Positions 1 through 9,329 of a stretch of 64,000 bases of DNA are shown here, piece after piece (positions within the stretch are counted from its first letter, which is position 1; every line of letters starts with the position of its first letter). The position numbers and the translations under genes were made by a program. The notes under the pieces were generated by a model. The model was given only the letters and a program-made list of their open reading frames with translations, was not told the origin of the DNA and made no database searches. Source of the stretch: Shewanella violacea DSS12 (GTDB lineage: Bacteria > Pseudomonadota > Gammaproteobacteria > Enterobacterales > Shewanellaceae); the NCBI RefSeq assembly GCF_000091325.1, contig NC_014012.1, positions 1,674,001-1,738,000 of the forward strand. Reading direction: 5' to 3'.

Positions 1-646
1 TTAGAGAACAAATCATACCAACACCGGCGCAGAAGAAACCTGCTTGCCAGTTATTGATAAAAACTTCTTGGCCTTCAAAGATAACGGTCTGACCGAAAGA
101 AGTGTAAGCCCAAGCAACAACAAATCCTGCCAGTGCTGCACCTACGTTGATACCCATGTAGAAGATAGTGAATGCACCATCACGACGATGATCACCTTCT
201 TCGTAAAGGTCACCTACCATAGTTGAGATGTTTGGCTTAAACAGGCCGTTACCTATGATTAGCGTCCCTAGACCAATATAGAAAACTAAAGTTTCAGAAC
301 CTGGCATCCAACTGTGTGGAGCCGCAAGAGTAAACTGACCTATTGCCATCAAAGCGCCACCAATCATGATGGAGCGACGTTGACCTAGATAAGCGTCGGC
401 TAACCAGCCGCCAATGAGAGGAGTTAAATAAACTAGACCAGTGAAAGTACCATAGAGTGAGATAGCATCGGCACTTGTCCAACCTAGACCATGACCACCT
501 TGACTTTGTACCTTATCTACCAAATACAGTACCAAAATGGCACGCATTGAGTAATAACTGAATCGTTCCCATAACTCTGTTGTAAACAACAGGAACAATC
601 CCTTCGGATGCCCGAACATCGTCCCTTGGGGTTTTGTTATGCTCAT
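1..646 (-). CDS. POT-family proton-dependent oligopeptide transporter (5' part, runs off the left edge)
   Basis: Inner-membrane major-facilitator-type symporter that takes up di/tripeptides with protons. The minus-strand frame starts at the ATG at 646, preceded by AGGTGGAAG as ribosome-binding site. It reads MSITKPQGTMFGHPKG, then the family signature ELWERFSYYSMRAILVLY with the conserved ExxERFxYY motif, followed by successive hydrophobic segments and a loop rich in charged residues (YEEGDHRRDGAF), then FYMGINVGA. About 215 residues are visible, so roughly half of the usual ~500-residue protein lies outside the window. It is transcribed away from rfaH and has no link to the polysaccharide locus. 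Family assignment is firm; substrate range is not visible. Confidence 0.93.
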   Translation of the reverse strand, partial: MSITKPQGTMFGHPKGLFLLFTTELWERFSYYSMRAILVLYLVDKVQSQGGHGLGWTSADAISLYGTFTGLVYLTPLIGGWLADAYLGQRRSIMIGGALMAIGQFTLAAPHSWMPGSETLVFYIGLGTLIIGNGLFKPNISTMVGDLYEEGDHRRDGAFTIFYMGINVGAALAGFVVAWAYTSFGQTVIFEGQEVFINNWQAGFFCAGVGMICSL

Positions 647-1252
647 TAAGTCTTCCACCTTCGCTTGTGATTGCCTGCGGGACAAGTGTCACCACAGAAA
701 AGTTATTATTGTTTTTTACAGCCTTGTAACATCGCGCCGCAATATCAAGGTAAGTCCATGATAAGTTGTATCTTACAGGTCGCAATTGGTAACGATTAAG
801 TTACAGGCTATTGTTATATTTTAATATTTGGGACTATAAATTCTACGAAACCTACCTTATATACCCTTTTCTTATTGCCTATGTCAATTTTGCAGGCTTG
901 AATGCCGAGTATTTAAACAAGAAACAGTGTAAAAATACATTGCAGGTTCATTATTGAAATGTACAAGAGTGGGCTGCATAGATTCTTTTGAATTATTACT
1001 TCTATGGTGGTTAATCTTTGAGCCATTGAGCCTTTCTGCTTAAGCACTGCATCTAAGTTCTATTAGCACCATCTTATCTTTACTTTAATAGTGAGTGTCT
1101 ATTAAGCAGAATCGTTATCCTTGTTCAAATAGACTACTTCTTATCTTTTTTCGCTTTTACTCAGGATATAATTTTGATACCATTTTCTATCCTTATGGGA
1201 TCTATGTCTGGAAACTTAGTGTCGCTGGATATGAGTAGAGTAAAGAAATAAA
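647..1252. other. Intergenic region between divergent transporter and rfaH genes
   Basis: About 600 bases with no credible gene. It must hold the promoters for the leftward peptide transporter and for rightward rfaH. The sequence is AT-rich, but I see no -35/-10 pair, operator or repeat strong enough to name. Confidence 0.6.
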
Positions 1253-1795
1253 ATGAAAGCTTGGTACCTCCTTTATTGTAAACCCCGCGGTGAAGCTAGA
1301 GCCGTACATAACCTAACTCTTCAAGAAATAGAAACGTATTTACCGACAATCGGTGAAGAGAAGAGAGTGAAGGGACAAATAATAGTCAAACGTATACCTT
1401 TATTCCCTGGTTACCTGTTCATCTATTTCGATCCCCAAATAACCAGTGTTGCACGTATTCATTCAACCCGAGGTGTGGGGCGTATCGTTGGTTGTAAAGA
1501 ATTAATGACCACGGTTGATGACAGTATTATCCACAGCATCAAGATGCGTGAGCATAAACTGCTATCCGAGCTTCTTCCTGAGTTAAAGCTCGAAGGAGCA
1601 GATGCCCAAGAGTTACCAGCAACAGAGGTTGAGTTTTCACCAGGTGAGAAAATACGTTTCACAGAAGGTCCATTCGCTGAATTAGAAGGCATCTTTGAAG
1701 AGAAAAATGGTGATAAACGTTGCCACGTATTATTTGACATCATGGGCCAACAGAAGCGGGTTAGCGTTTCAAAAAGAATCATCAAACCAATTTAA
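1253..1795 (+). CDS. rfaH: Transcription antitermination protein RfaH
   Basis: NusG paralogue recruited to paused RNA polymerase at ops elements. It suppresses Rho-dependent termination and helps translation of long surface-polysaccharide operons. The 180-residue product begins MKAWYLLYCKPRGEARA, with the family's W-Y/C-K-P-R opening, and contains the NGN core signature FPGYLFIYF (about residues 48-56). It ends with a KOW-like C-terminal segment (about residues 123-180, GEKIRFTEGPFAELEG...). Length is close to E. coli RfaH (162) with a slightly longer linker. It starts at ATG; a preceding purine-rich stretch (AGTAAAGAAATAAA) is a weak ribosome-binding site. It lies about 1.4 kb upstream of an operon whose leader carries a perfect ops element, so regulator and target are adjacent. 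Confidence 0.95.
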   Translation: MKAWYLLYCKPRGEARAVHNLTLQEIETYLPTIGEEKRVKGQIIVKRIPLFPGYLFIYFDPQITSVARIHSTRGVGRIVGCKELMTTVDDSIIHSIKMREHKLLSELLPELKLEGADAQELPATEVEFSPGEKIRFTEGPFAELEGIFEEKNGDKRCHVLFDIMGQQKRVSVSKRIIKPI

Positions 1796-1818
1796 GCCGG
1801 AGGGCTTTAAGAAAATGC

Positions 1819-1840
1819 AATTGGGGCGTTAGCTCCAATT
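1819..1840. terminator. Stem-loop after rfaH, possible terminator
   Basis: A 9-bp stem (AATTGGGGC / GCTCCAATT, one G-T wobble) around a 4-base loop, 24 bases after the rfaH stop codon. No run of T follows on either strand, so intrinsic termination is uncertain. Confidence 0.35.
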
Positions 1841-2490
1841 CGTTAACCTTATCCTATAAACCTGAGAAAACTTCATTAGACATCTATTAACAGAAAATCA
1901 TTCAATTCCATGAATCTGATATTCTGTTAATTATCATATAATACTCACCTATGCATAATCGTCTGTAGTAAGGTTGTAAAGGGGCTTTAGCCTCAACAAT
2001 TTAGTCCCTTACTGCTCTAAAACTAAAACTAAAACCAAAGCTACAGACTTCATCACTAGAGTCTTGGGTTTTCCAGGCATGAACCATCCTCACTTTAACC
2101 TCGCTTTAGATTTCACCGGCTAAGCCGTGATTCTTGCTCTCCCATAGTTTTTTCCCATTTTATGTGTAAGAGATCTGCCATAGATAGCAATCAATCTTGT
2201 CAATTTTGAAGTTAGCATCGAACTTGGTAAAGCTGGAGTCCTTGTTTGTGTGAGTTAATTGTTGCTTTTAGTTGGCGGCTTGGTGATTAGGTGTGATTTA
2301 AATGACTTACCATTGTAAAATCCTTCAGCGGTACATGCATGCCGTAATAATGAGCAGCAATGATGTAGGAAATCGAGTACAATATGCCGCTTAATTTGAT
2401 TCTTGTTTGTCTCAATCAGGAACACAATTAAAGAGTCTTGGAAGTTTTATTTATCTGTAGCGGCTTTGAACAGTCAGTGCAGCACAGTAG

Positions 2491-2530
2491 ATTAAGCACT
2501 TTTAAGCACTTTTAAGCACTTTTAAGCAAT
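2491..2530. repeat. 10-bp tandem repeat in operon leader
   Basis: Four consecutive 10-base units of the type TTTAAGCACT (first and last units each with one change). The period is about one helical turn. The repeat lies about 130 bases upstream of the ops element, in the region expected to hold the operon promoter. Function unknown; it could be a protein-binding array or simply a slippage-prone tract. Confidence 0.85.
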
Positions 2531-2662
2531 GGAGCGGGAGAGCGACTAAGTAAGTGGCCGGTAAGTGATAGCTAGGTCTAGTTTGTTTCTTAACGGCTCC
2601 AGCTCAATACAAAATTTGAATTTACGCTAAGGCGTAGGGCACTTTGGAAGCCGCAATCCATG

Positions 2663-2675
2663 GGCGGTAGCGTGC
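2663..2675 (+). promoter_or_regulatory. ops element (RfaH recruitment site)
   Basis: GGCGGTAGCGTGC matches the ops core used by E. coli RfaH exactly. It lies 308 bases before the first gene of the polysaccharide operon and 0.9 kb after rfaH itself. The ops 3' end overlaps a small hairpin (TGCCT AAA AGGCA). RfaH is known to bind the non-template ops strand in a paused elongation complex; use by this RfaH is inferred from identity and position. Confidence 0.92.
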
Positions 2676-2742
2676 CTAAAAGGCAAAGTGATGAAATGTT
2701 TCATCCTTTTAGCGAGAGAGACAGAGCTCTGCGACCATCAGG

Positions 2743-2755
2743 ACCGTTAGCGTAT
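2743..2755 (+). promoter_or_regulatory. Degenerate second ops-like copy
   Basis: Exactly 80 bp after the ops element the sequence repeats in decayed form: ACCGTTAGCGTATCTGAAAGG against GGCGGTAGCGTGCCTAAAAGG, with the following GCAA(A)GTG also kept. The shared stretch covers the ops core and the hairpin behind it. Several conserved ops bases are changed, so activity is doubtful; it may be a relic of a tandem duplication. Confidence 0.4.
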
Positions 2756-2982
2756 CTGAAAGGCAAGTGTGTGCGAATAAACCGCACTATGAAAGCAATA
2801 TCAAAGACCTTTCAACGCATTATCTGGCTTATGCCACTATTCTATATTCGTGTAGAAGGCCACCTTTTGTAACAATGTCAAACTACTTCCGCTGGCCCTA
2901 GGGCTGACTAAATGAAGTTGAAAATTATCCAAGTGTTTGAACCTCATTACTTAAATCCACATTATCTTCATGGAGAACACCG

Positions 2983-5742
2983 GTGTTACACAAAACCAAA
3001 AAAATAATCATTGCGGGCATAAGTGCACTCGTATTGTTGAGCACACAGGCGCAAGCTGTAATACCGTCTCCGCAGATGATGGAACAGTTCAAACAACTTC
3101 CAGTTTCAGAGCAGCAAAGGCTCGCTAAGCAATACGGCATAGATCCGTCGATGATAAGTGGTAGTGCTAATCAGCAGAATCAGCTTGAAAATCCACAATT
3201 AGTCAATGAAAGGCAACAATTTGATGAAAATGGCAAACCAATCTTAGTTAAAGAAAGTGATAAAGATAAAAAAGCTAAGCTCAATTTTGATGAAGATAAG
3301 GCTAAAACAGAGTTAAAGCGCTTTGGTTATGATCTCTTTCGGGGTGAACCGACTACGTTTGCACCTGTATCCGATGTTCCTGTACCGAGTGAATATATGG
3401 TAGGGCCTGGAGATAACATCAAAGTTCAGCTCTATGGTAAGGATAACAAAGAGTATGATTTAGTTATCAATAGGGAAGGTGTCATTCAATTCCCTGAACT
3501 TGGTCCCATCAATGTCGCAGGTTTAAATTTTGCTGAACTTAAAAAACAGCTAACGACCAGAATTAAGCATCAGATGATCGGGATTGAGTCTAATATCACC
3601 ATGGGTGAGCTTCGTTCAATTCGAATATTTGTGGCTGGTGATGCTTACAAACCTGGTTCATATACCGTTTCGAGTCTATCTAGTATTACACAAGCTTTGT
3701 TCGTTTCCGGTGGTGTAAACGAGATCGGTTCACTGCGTAACATTAAGTTAAAGCGCAATGGCAAACTTATCGCTACCATGGACCTTTATGATTTACTCAT
3801 GAGGGGAGATGCTTCAGGTGATAGGCGTTTACGTTCTGGTGATGTGGTGTTTATCCCATCTGTGGGTGGACTGGTTAGTGTGACTGGTGAAGTTCGTCGA
3901 CCCGCTATCTATGAGCTGAAGAAGCATGAAACCATAGGTGACATCATCTCTATGGCAGCAGGTTTAAAGCCTGGGGCATATCCAAGAAGCAGCAGTGTTG
4001 AGCGTTTCAATAGCAAAGGCTTAAAAACGGTCACTAATTTAGACTTAACAACTCAGAGTGGAAAAGCAACTAAAGCTCAATCCGGAGATGTTGTCAGAAT
4101 CAAGAGTGCATCGAACCGGTACGAAAGTGCCATTACTGTTATTGGTGCCGTAGTTCGACCTGGTAAGTATCAATGGTACCAAGGCCAAAAAATAAGTGAT
4201 CTCGTGCCTTCAATATGGGGAGATTTACAAGCCACTGCAGATCTCGATTACGCCATTATCGTTCGTGAAATTAATGACTATGGTGATGTCGAAATTCATC
4301 AGTTTGCGCCGGGTCTTGCAATTAGTGATAAAGCGCCTTCAGAAGATCTATTCTTAAAATCACGAGATAAGGTTATTTTCTTTAATTTTAGTGATGAAGC
4401 TCAAAATCGTTATGAATTGAATAAACTCGTAAAAGAGAGAGTAGACAAGGTAACAGAATTAACGGGTGATTCACTGATTGGTAATGACATATTCAATGCC
4501 GGTTTTTCACAGTTGCAAAGACATGGATTGGAACCTCGTACTGAATTAGGTGGAGTCGTCATCGATAAAGAGACACATGAAGATGATGAAACAGCCGCAA
4601 TAAAAAGTGAAGTCAACAAGATGTTGATGAATCTCTTCGATGACAAAGACTTGATCAAGTTAAGTGGCGTGATGAATAGAGGAGAGCTTCTCTATCCAGT
4701 CGTGACTAAGCTGAGTAGTCAGGGCCGTGCTGGTAAAGGCGTAATGGTTGTGGCTGTGAACGGTAAAGTGCGTCATCCTGGGATATACCCTTTAGCGGTT
4801 AATGCCAGAGTCAATGATCTGATTAAGGCCGGTGGAGGTCTGAAAGAAGGTGCTTATACCACTAGGGCTGAACTTACCAGTACAGTCATAAATAATGCTG
4901 GTTCGAATATTAATCATGTAAATATAGATCTGAAAAGTGCAATACAGGGAAATATCGTTGCAAATGTGATGTTGAAGGGCCGTGACATCTTAACTGTTAT
5001 GACCACGCCAGAGTGGCAAGAGAATAAATCTGTCGAGATTCGCGGTGAAGTTCGCTTCCCTGGGGTTTACAACATACGTCGCGGTGAAACACTTAAAGAA
5101 GTGCTGAAACGCGCAGGCGGCTTTACCGAATATGCGTACCTACCATCATCGGTATTTGTACGCGAGTCCGTTCGTTTACAAGAGCAGTTAGAAATTAAGA
5201 AGCTTGCAGATCAACTTCGACGTGATATTGCGATTCGTGGTGTCTCTAAAGACGGCAATGTGATTAATTATGGCGATGCTCAGTTGATGTTGAATGATTT
5301 AGAAAAGATCAAAGCTGTTGGACGTCTGGTTGTAGACCTGTCTGCCATTTCAATCGGTATCGAACAAGCAGACCTACAGCTTGAAGATTCAGATGTGCTT
5401 TATATTCCTTCTACCAAGCAGACCATTGCAGTTATGGGAGAGGTACAACATGCTGCGACTCACAGATATAAGAAAGGCTTAACACTTGATCAGTATCTTG
5501 AGATGTCTGGTGGTGTAAGAGAACGTGCTGATGATGATAGAACCTACGTTATCAAGGCAAATGGTTCAGTTATGATCCCAAGTAACTCAATGTGGTTCAG
5601 TAATGAAGATGACCTACAACCAGGGGACACCATCATCGTACCGCTTGATACTGAGTATAAAGATAATATCTCTCTCTGGACTCAAGTGACTCAAATACTA
5701 GCGAACACAGCAGTTACATTTGCTACTGTGGCTAATCTTTAA
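2983..5742 (+). CDS. Wza-like polysaccharide export protein with multiple SLBB domains
   Basis: Periplasmic/outer-membrane export component for capsule or O-antigen-like polysaccharide. The start is GTG (2983), chosen because GGAGA lies 7 bases before it and the upstream ATG is out of frame. The 919-residue product opens with a Sec signal peptide (about residues 1-25, ending TQAQA); no lipobox cysteine is visible, unlike E. coli Wza. A Poly_export domain follows near residues 130-205 (YMVGPGDNIKVQLYG). Then come repeated SLBB-type modules, each with a G-E-V/A-x-x-P-G-x-Y pattern near residues 216, 305, 390, 590, 685 and 820. It is far longer than Wza (~380), as in the large SLBB export proteins of Shewanella and Vibrio loci. 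First gene behind the ops element. Confidence 0.92.
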   Translation: MLHKTKKIIIAGISALVLLSTQAQAVIPSPQMMEQFKQLPVSEQQRLAKQYGIDPSMISGSANQQNQLENPQLVNERQQFDENGKPILVKESDKDKKAKLNFDEDKAKTELKRFGYDLFRGEPTTFAPVSDVPVPSEYMVGPGDNIKVQLYGKDNKEYDLVINREGVIQFPELGPINVAGLNFAELKKQLTTRIKHQMIGIESNITMGELRSIRIFVAGDAYKPGSYTVSSLSSITQALFVSGGVNEIGSLRNIKLKRNGKLIATMDLYDLLMRGDASGDRRLRSGDVVFIPSVGGLVSVTGEVRRPAIYELKKHETIGDIISMAAGLKPGAYPRSSSVERFNSKGLKTVTNLDLTTQSGKATKAQSGDVVRIKSASNRYESAITVIGAVVRPGKYQWYQGQKISDLVPSIWGDLQATADLDYAIIVREINDYGDVEIHQFAPGLAISDKAPSEDLFLKSRDKVIFFNFSDEAQNRYELNKLVKERVDKVTELTGDSLIGNDIFNAGFSQLQRHGLEPRTELGGVVIDKETHEDDETAAIKSEVNKMLMNLFDDKDLIKLSGVMNRGELLYPVVTKLSSQGRAGKGVMVVAVNGKVRHPGIYPLAVNARVNDLIKAGGGLKEGAYTTRAELTSTVINNAGSNINHVNIDLKSAIQGNIVANVMLKGRDILTVMTTPEWQENKSVEIRGEVRFPGVYNIRRGETLKEVLKRAGGFTEYAYLPSSVFVRESVRLQEQLEIKKLADQLRRDIAIRGVSKDGNVINYGDAQLMLNDLEKIKAVGRLVVDLSAISIGIEQADLQLEDSDVLYIPSTKQTIAVMGEVQHAATHRYKKGLTLDQYLEMSGGVRERADDDRTYVIKANGSVMIPSNSMWFSNEDDLQPGDTIIVPLDTEYKDNISLWTQVTQILANTAVTFATVANL

Positions 5743-5825
5743 AAAAGAAGGCTAGGGCGTTCGCAAGCTCACGGCTGAAGGCTACTCTAGTCGTGACGAA
5801 GTTACGACCTGCTTTTTAGCTTGTA

Positions 5826-6367
5826 TAGAATCTAGAAGCGCAGCGCTCTTGCCAGCCGTAGGCTGTACTAGCAGGCCGAAGGCCGCTCTGCTTCAAAGCT
5901 AAGGAGTAGCATATGAGATTCGAACAACTGGATGTTTGGAAAAGAGCCTCAAGATTATCCTGTAGGATTTATCAGGTTACAGAAAAGTACAAAACTGGGG
6001 CTTCAAAGATCAAATCACGCGCTCAGGCCTTTCGGTACCTTCAAACATAGCTGAGGGCGAGGAGCGAGAAACGGCTAAAGAAAAAATACGTTTCCTGTAT
6101 TACGCCAAAGGCTCGCTAGGTGAGTTGGTAACCCAGTTATACATCGGAATTGAAATCGGCTATCTAGAAAAGAATTCCTCAATGGAAATGGTAAAAGAAG
6201 CCAAAGAGCTCGCAAAAATCCTAGGTTCTCTAATTAAAAACAAGGAATCACAGATAAGAGAAGATAACGCTGATTACAACATTGATTAGTTTAAGTTGGT
6301 GGGGCTTTTGCTTTCCGCCTTTATAGCAGCGTAGCGATCTAGCCGCGAAGCGTCCTAGAATCTAGAA
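5826..6367. repeat. 12-bp direct repeats bracketing the S23-type pseudogene
   Basis: TAGAATCTAGAA occurs at 5826-5837 and again at 6356-6367, 530 bp apart, on either side of the S23 pseudogene. Between the first repeat and the gene lie several small hairpins (for example GGCC GAA GGCC near 5873). The arrangement resembles an inserted cassette bounded by a target or homology duplication, although A/T-rich short repeats could also arise by chance. Confidence 0.6.
5913..6289 (+). pseudogene. Frameshifted S23/four-helix-bundle (23S rRNA IVS-type) protein gene
   Basis: Reads MRFEQLDVWKRASRLSCRIYQVTEKYKT in one frame, then WGFKDQITRSGLSVPSNIAEG and onward to a TAG at 6287-6289 in the next frame. 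The join is in an A-run (TACAAAACTGG), as if one A had been lost; 377 bases equals a 126-codon gene minus one. The product matches the intact paralogue at 41222 across its signatures LDVWKR, DQ-TRSGLSVPSNIAEG and YIGI-IGYL. AAGGAG lies 6 bases before the ATG. The family was first seen inside 23S rRNA intervening sequences and forms pentameric helical bundles of unknown role. A sequencing error could mimic the frameshift. Confidence 0.85.
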
Positions 6368-6379
6368 TCTGAAGACTAT

Positions 6380-7339
6380 ATGAACAAACAAATACAACAG
6401 AATAATCCCGATGCACAGTTCGCTCAAACAACGAACGAAGATGAAATCGATCTCCGCGAACTCTTCGCTGTCATCTGGCAAGACAAATGGCTAATCATAG
6501 CCATCACAGCTATTTTCGCTCTCGGCTCCGTAATTTATGCCATTAATCAGCCTAACATATATAAATCTGAGGCTCTTTTAGCGCCAATTACAGAAAAGCA
6601 AAGTGGCGGTTTAAGTGCCTTAGCTGGCCAGTTTGGTGGGCTTGCCAGCATGGCGGGGATTAACCTGGGTGGTGGCGGGATCGACAAGACCAAAATGGCC
6701 ATTGAAGTGATGCAGTCACGTCAGTTTACCAGTCAGTTTATTCAAAATCACAAGATCCTTCCAGACTTGATGGCTGCTGATAAATGGAACATGAGCGATA
6801 ATAGCATCACCTACAATCAAGACTTATATAGCCTAAGTTCTAATACCTGGGTGCGTGAAGTTAAAGCGCCGTTTAAGCCAAAACCATCTATGCAAGAAGC
6901 CTATAAAGAGTTCATTAAGATTATCTCTGTTAATAAAGCGAAAGATACTGGCATGGTAACTGTATCAGTAGAGCATTTGTCTCCTGCAGTTGCCCAGCAG
7001 TGGGTGACTTGGTTGATTGAAGACATTAATAGCGTAATGAAAGAACGTGATGTGGTTGAAGCGAATAGAAGTAGTGAGTTTTTAAATAAGCAGATTGCGC
7101 TTACTAATGTAGCCGATATTCGTTCTATACTTTACAAACTCATCGAAGAGCAAGCAAAAACGATTATGTTCGCTGAAGTACGTGATGAATATGTGTTTAA
7201 GACAATCGATCCAGCGTTAGTACCAGAAGAAAAGGCTGGGCCTAAGCGAGCACTAATATGTGTGTTAGGCACATTGCTAGGTGGTATGTTAGCAGTAATG
7301 TTAGTGTTAATTCGTTACTTTATCCGTAAGCCTGCTTAG
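6380..7339 (+). CDS. wzz: Wzz-type chain length determinant protein
   Basis: Inner-membrane polysaccharide co-polymerase that sets the modal chain length made by Wzy. The 319-residue protein has the expected two-helix topology: a cytosolic N-terminus with EIDLRELFAVIWQDKW, TM1 at about residues 35-55, a long periplasmic domain and TM2 at about residues 290-312. The proline-rich entry to TM2 (IDPALVPEEKAGPKRALI) is the family hallmark. There is no tyrosine-kinase domain, so it is a Wzz rather than a full Wzc. It lies downstream of the Wza-like gene, separated only by the S23 pseudogene, and upstream of the nucleotide-sugar genes. Confidence 0.92.
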   Translation: MNKQIQQNNPDAQFAQTTNEDEIDLRELFAVIWQDKWLIIAITAIFALGSVIYAINQPNIYKSEALLAPITEKQSGGLSALAGQFGGLASMAGINLGGGGIDKTKMAIEVMQSRQFTSQFIQNHKILPDLMAADKWNMSDNSITYNQDLYSLSSNTWVREVKAPFKPKPSMQEAYKEFIKIISVNKAKDTGMVTVSVEHLSPAVAQQWVTWLIEDINSVMKERDVVEANRSSEFLNKQIALTNVADIRSILYKLIEEQAKTIMFAEVRDEYVFKTIDPALVPEEKAGPKRALICVLGTLLGGMLAVMLVLIRYFIRKPA

Positions 7340-7425
7340 ATATTACACGCTGTTGCTAATGTCTATTATTGCTGAGATCTAGGTAATAGTAGGTTGTAAA
7401 TATAAAATGAGCTTGTGCAGATACT

Positions 7426-7917
7426 ATGTTACCACTTGAGTTATTTAAAACTATTGTGTCATCAACGCCATTAGTTTCGATTGATTTCATGGTCATGAAT
7501 GACTGTGAGCAAATATTACTGGGTAAACGTATAAACAGGCCTGCAAAAGACTACTGGTTTGTACCTGGTGGTCGGGTACTAAAAGATGAATCTATTGAAG
7601 AGGCCTTTATCCGATTATTGGATATTGAGTTAGGATTAACTGACACAGTAGTTAATTTTAAAGGTGTATACCAACACTTTTATGAAGACAGTTTTTCTGG
7701 TGATGACAGTACAACCCATTATGTCGTTTTAGCTTATAAAATTAGATATTCAGGTGTTATTTCTACCTTACCTAACGAGCAGCATGCTGATTATAAGTGG
7801 TTTAACTTAGGTGAATTACTTAAGCATGAGAGGGTTCATATTCATACAAAATGGTACTTTCAAGAACATAAGCAAGCAATCGAGTTACAGAACAAATTTA
7901 ACAAATTGGAAAGCTAA
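7426..7917 (+). CDS. gmm: GDP-mannose mannosyl hydrolase (Nudix family)
   Basis: Cytosolic enzyme that hydrolyses GDP-mannose or GDP-glucose to GDP and free sugar, thought to tune the GDP-mannose pool for fucose synthesis. The 163-residue length fits. The Nudix box (about residues 46-69, from GGRVLKDE to LDIELGL) lacks the first glutamate of RE and the first of EE in the standard REUXEEXGU motif. That change is known for this GDP-mannose-specific branch, which works by C-O rather than P-O cleavage. The upstream sequence has no strong ribosome-binding site. The gene ends 2 bases before manC, so the two are likely co-transcribed. Confidence 0.9.
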   Translation: MLPLELFKTIVSSTPLVSIDFMVMNDCEQILLGKRINRPAKDYWFVPGGRVLKDESIEEAFIRLLDIELGLTDTVVNFKGVYQHFYEDSFSGDDSTTHYVVLAYKIRYSGVISTLPNEQHADYKWFNLGELLKHERVHIHTKWYFQEHKQAIELQNKFNKLES

Positions 7918-7919
7918 AA

Positions 7920-9320
7920 ATGATCACTCCAGTAATTATGGCAGGTGGCTCAGGTTCCCGCTTATGGCCCCTAAGTCGCACATTATATCCTAAACAGTTT
8001 TTAGCCTTAACGGGTGAGCAGACGATGCTGCAACAGACTGTTTCACGTTTAACAGGCTTAGATGTCACAGCGCCCCTAGTTATTTGTAATGAAGAACACA
8101 GATTTATTGTGGCTGAACAGTTGCGTATAATTGAAGAGACAGGCTCAATAATTTTAGAGCCTTTTGGCCGAAATACGGCACCAGCTATAGCACTTGCTGC
8201 TATGGTGAGTGAAAAAAGTAATCCTTTATTACTTGTGCTTGCAGCTGATCATGTTATTGAGGATCAAAAAGCATTTATTGATGCAGTTAAACAAGCGACA
8301 CCTTTAGCTGAGCAGGGTAAATTAGTTACCTTTGGTATTGTGCCGACACAAGCACATACAGGTTATGGTTACATCAAGCGTGGTGATGCTATTAGCGATA
8401 ATGAAAGCTACTCTGTAGCACAATTTGTTGAAAAACCAGATTTAGAAACAGCACAGCAATATTTACAAAGTGGGGAATTCTACTGGAATAGTGGCATGTT
8501 TTTGATTAAAGCAAGCCGTTACTTACAAGAATTAGAGAAATTTAGCCCTGATATATTTTTAGCATGCCAAAAAGCATTGAAAAACCCCACCGAGGATAAT
8601 GACTTTATACGTGTAGATACAGCAGAGTTCGAGGTTTGTCCTGATGACTCTGTTGATTACGCGGTAATGGAAAAAACAACCGATGCTGTTGTTGTTCCTT
8701 TAGATGCTGGCTGGAATGATATCGGCGCTTGGTCTGCTTTATGGGAAGTCAATGACAAATGCAAAGATGGTAATGCCGTTTCAGGTGATACTATTTTACA
8801 TGATACAAAAAACACCTTTATACATGGTGGAGAACGACTAATTGCAACTGTTGGTTTAGATAACATAGTGATTGTTGATACCAAAGATGCATTGTTAGTT
8901 GCAACAAAAGATAAAGTGCAGGAAGTTAAAAAAATCGTTGAGCAATTGAAAGTTCAAGGACGTAGTGAGTTTAAGATCCACCGCGAGGTTTATAGACCTT
9001 GGGGGAAATATGATTCAATCGATAATGGTACCCGTTATCAAGTTAAACGTATAACGGTCAATCCTGGTGAGAAACTTTCGATCCAAATGCACCATCACAG
9101 AGCCGAGCATTGGATAGTGGTATCAGGCACTGCTAAGGTGACTAATGGTGACAAAACATTTTTAGTGACCGAGAATGAATCTACCTATATACCTATAGGT
9201 GTGATCCATGCTTTAGAAAACCCTGGGAGATTACCGTTAGAAATGATTGAAGTCCAGTCAGGTTCTTATCTTGGTGAAGATGACATTGTACGCTTTGAAG
9301 ACAGATACGGTCGAGCATAG
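7920..9320 (+). CDS. manC: Mannose-1-phosphate guanylyltransferase / mannose-6-phosphate isomerase
   Basis: Bifunctional enzyme: the isomerase step gives mannose-6-phosphate and the guanylyltransferase makes GDP-mannose from mannose-1-phosphate. The 466 residues match the type II family length. The N-terminal nucleotidyltransferase domain opens with the pyrophosphorylase signature [12 protein letters not shown] (residues 9-20) and carries FVEKPD. The C-terminal cupin isomerase domain begins near residue 360 with [10 protein letters not shown], contains the metal-binding run [11 protein letters not shown], and later [13 protein letters not shown]. It sits between gmm and manB; the next gene begins within a few bases of its stop. 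Confidence 0.96.
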   Translation: MITPVIMAGGSGSRLWPLSRTLYPKQFLALTGEQTMLQQTVSRLTGLDVTAPLVICNEEHRFIVAEQLRIIEETGSIILEPFGRNTAPAIALAAMVSEKSNPLLLVLAADHVIEDQKAFIDAVKQATPLAEQGKLVTFGIVPTQAHTGYGYIKRGDAISDNESYSVAQFVEKPDLETAQQYLQSGEFYWNSGMFLIKASRYLQELEKFSPDIFLACQKALKNPTEDNDFIRVDTAEFEVCPDDSVDYAVMEKTTDAVVVPLDAGWNDIGAWSALWEVNDKCKDGNAVSGDTILHDTKNTFIHGGERLIATVGLDNIVIVDTKDALLVATKDKVQEVKKIVEQLKVQGRSEFKIHREVYRPWGKYDSIDNGTRYQVKRITVNPGEKLSIQMHHHRAEHWIVVSGTAKVTNGDKTFLVTENESTYIPIGVIHALENPGRLPLEMIEVQSGSYLGEDDIVRFEDRYGRA

Positions 9321-9329
9321 GTGCAAATT

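Larger units (their letters stand above)
1796..2982 (+). other. Long untranslated leader of the polysaccharide operon
   Basis: About 1.2 kb without a convincing gene. It contains a stem-loop just after rfaH (1819-1840), a 10-bp tandem repeat (2491-2530), a perfect ops element (2663-2675) and a decayed second copy (2743-2755), then a ribosome-binding site GGAGA before the GTG at 2983. Long leaders carrying ops (JUMPstart regions) are typical of RfaH-controlled capsule and O-antigen operons. The promoter probably lies between about 2200 and 2600, but I cannot assign its -35/-10 with confidence. Confidence 0.7.

Noticed and set aside
2660..2872. 70-codon open frame starting at an ATG just before the ops element
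   Set aside because: No ribosome-binding site, no family resemblance, and it lies across the ops element and its copy in the untranslated leader.
5743..6379. S23-type sequence considered as part of a 23S rRNA intervening sequence
   Set aside because: No rRNA sequence flanks either S23-type gene in the window; they sit between protein genes.
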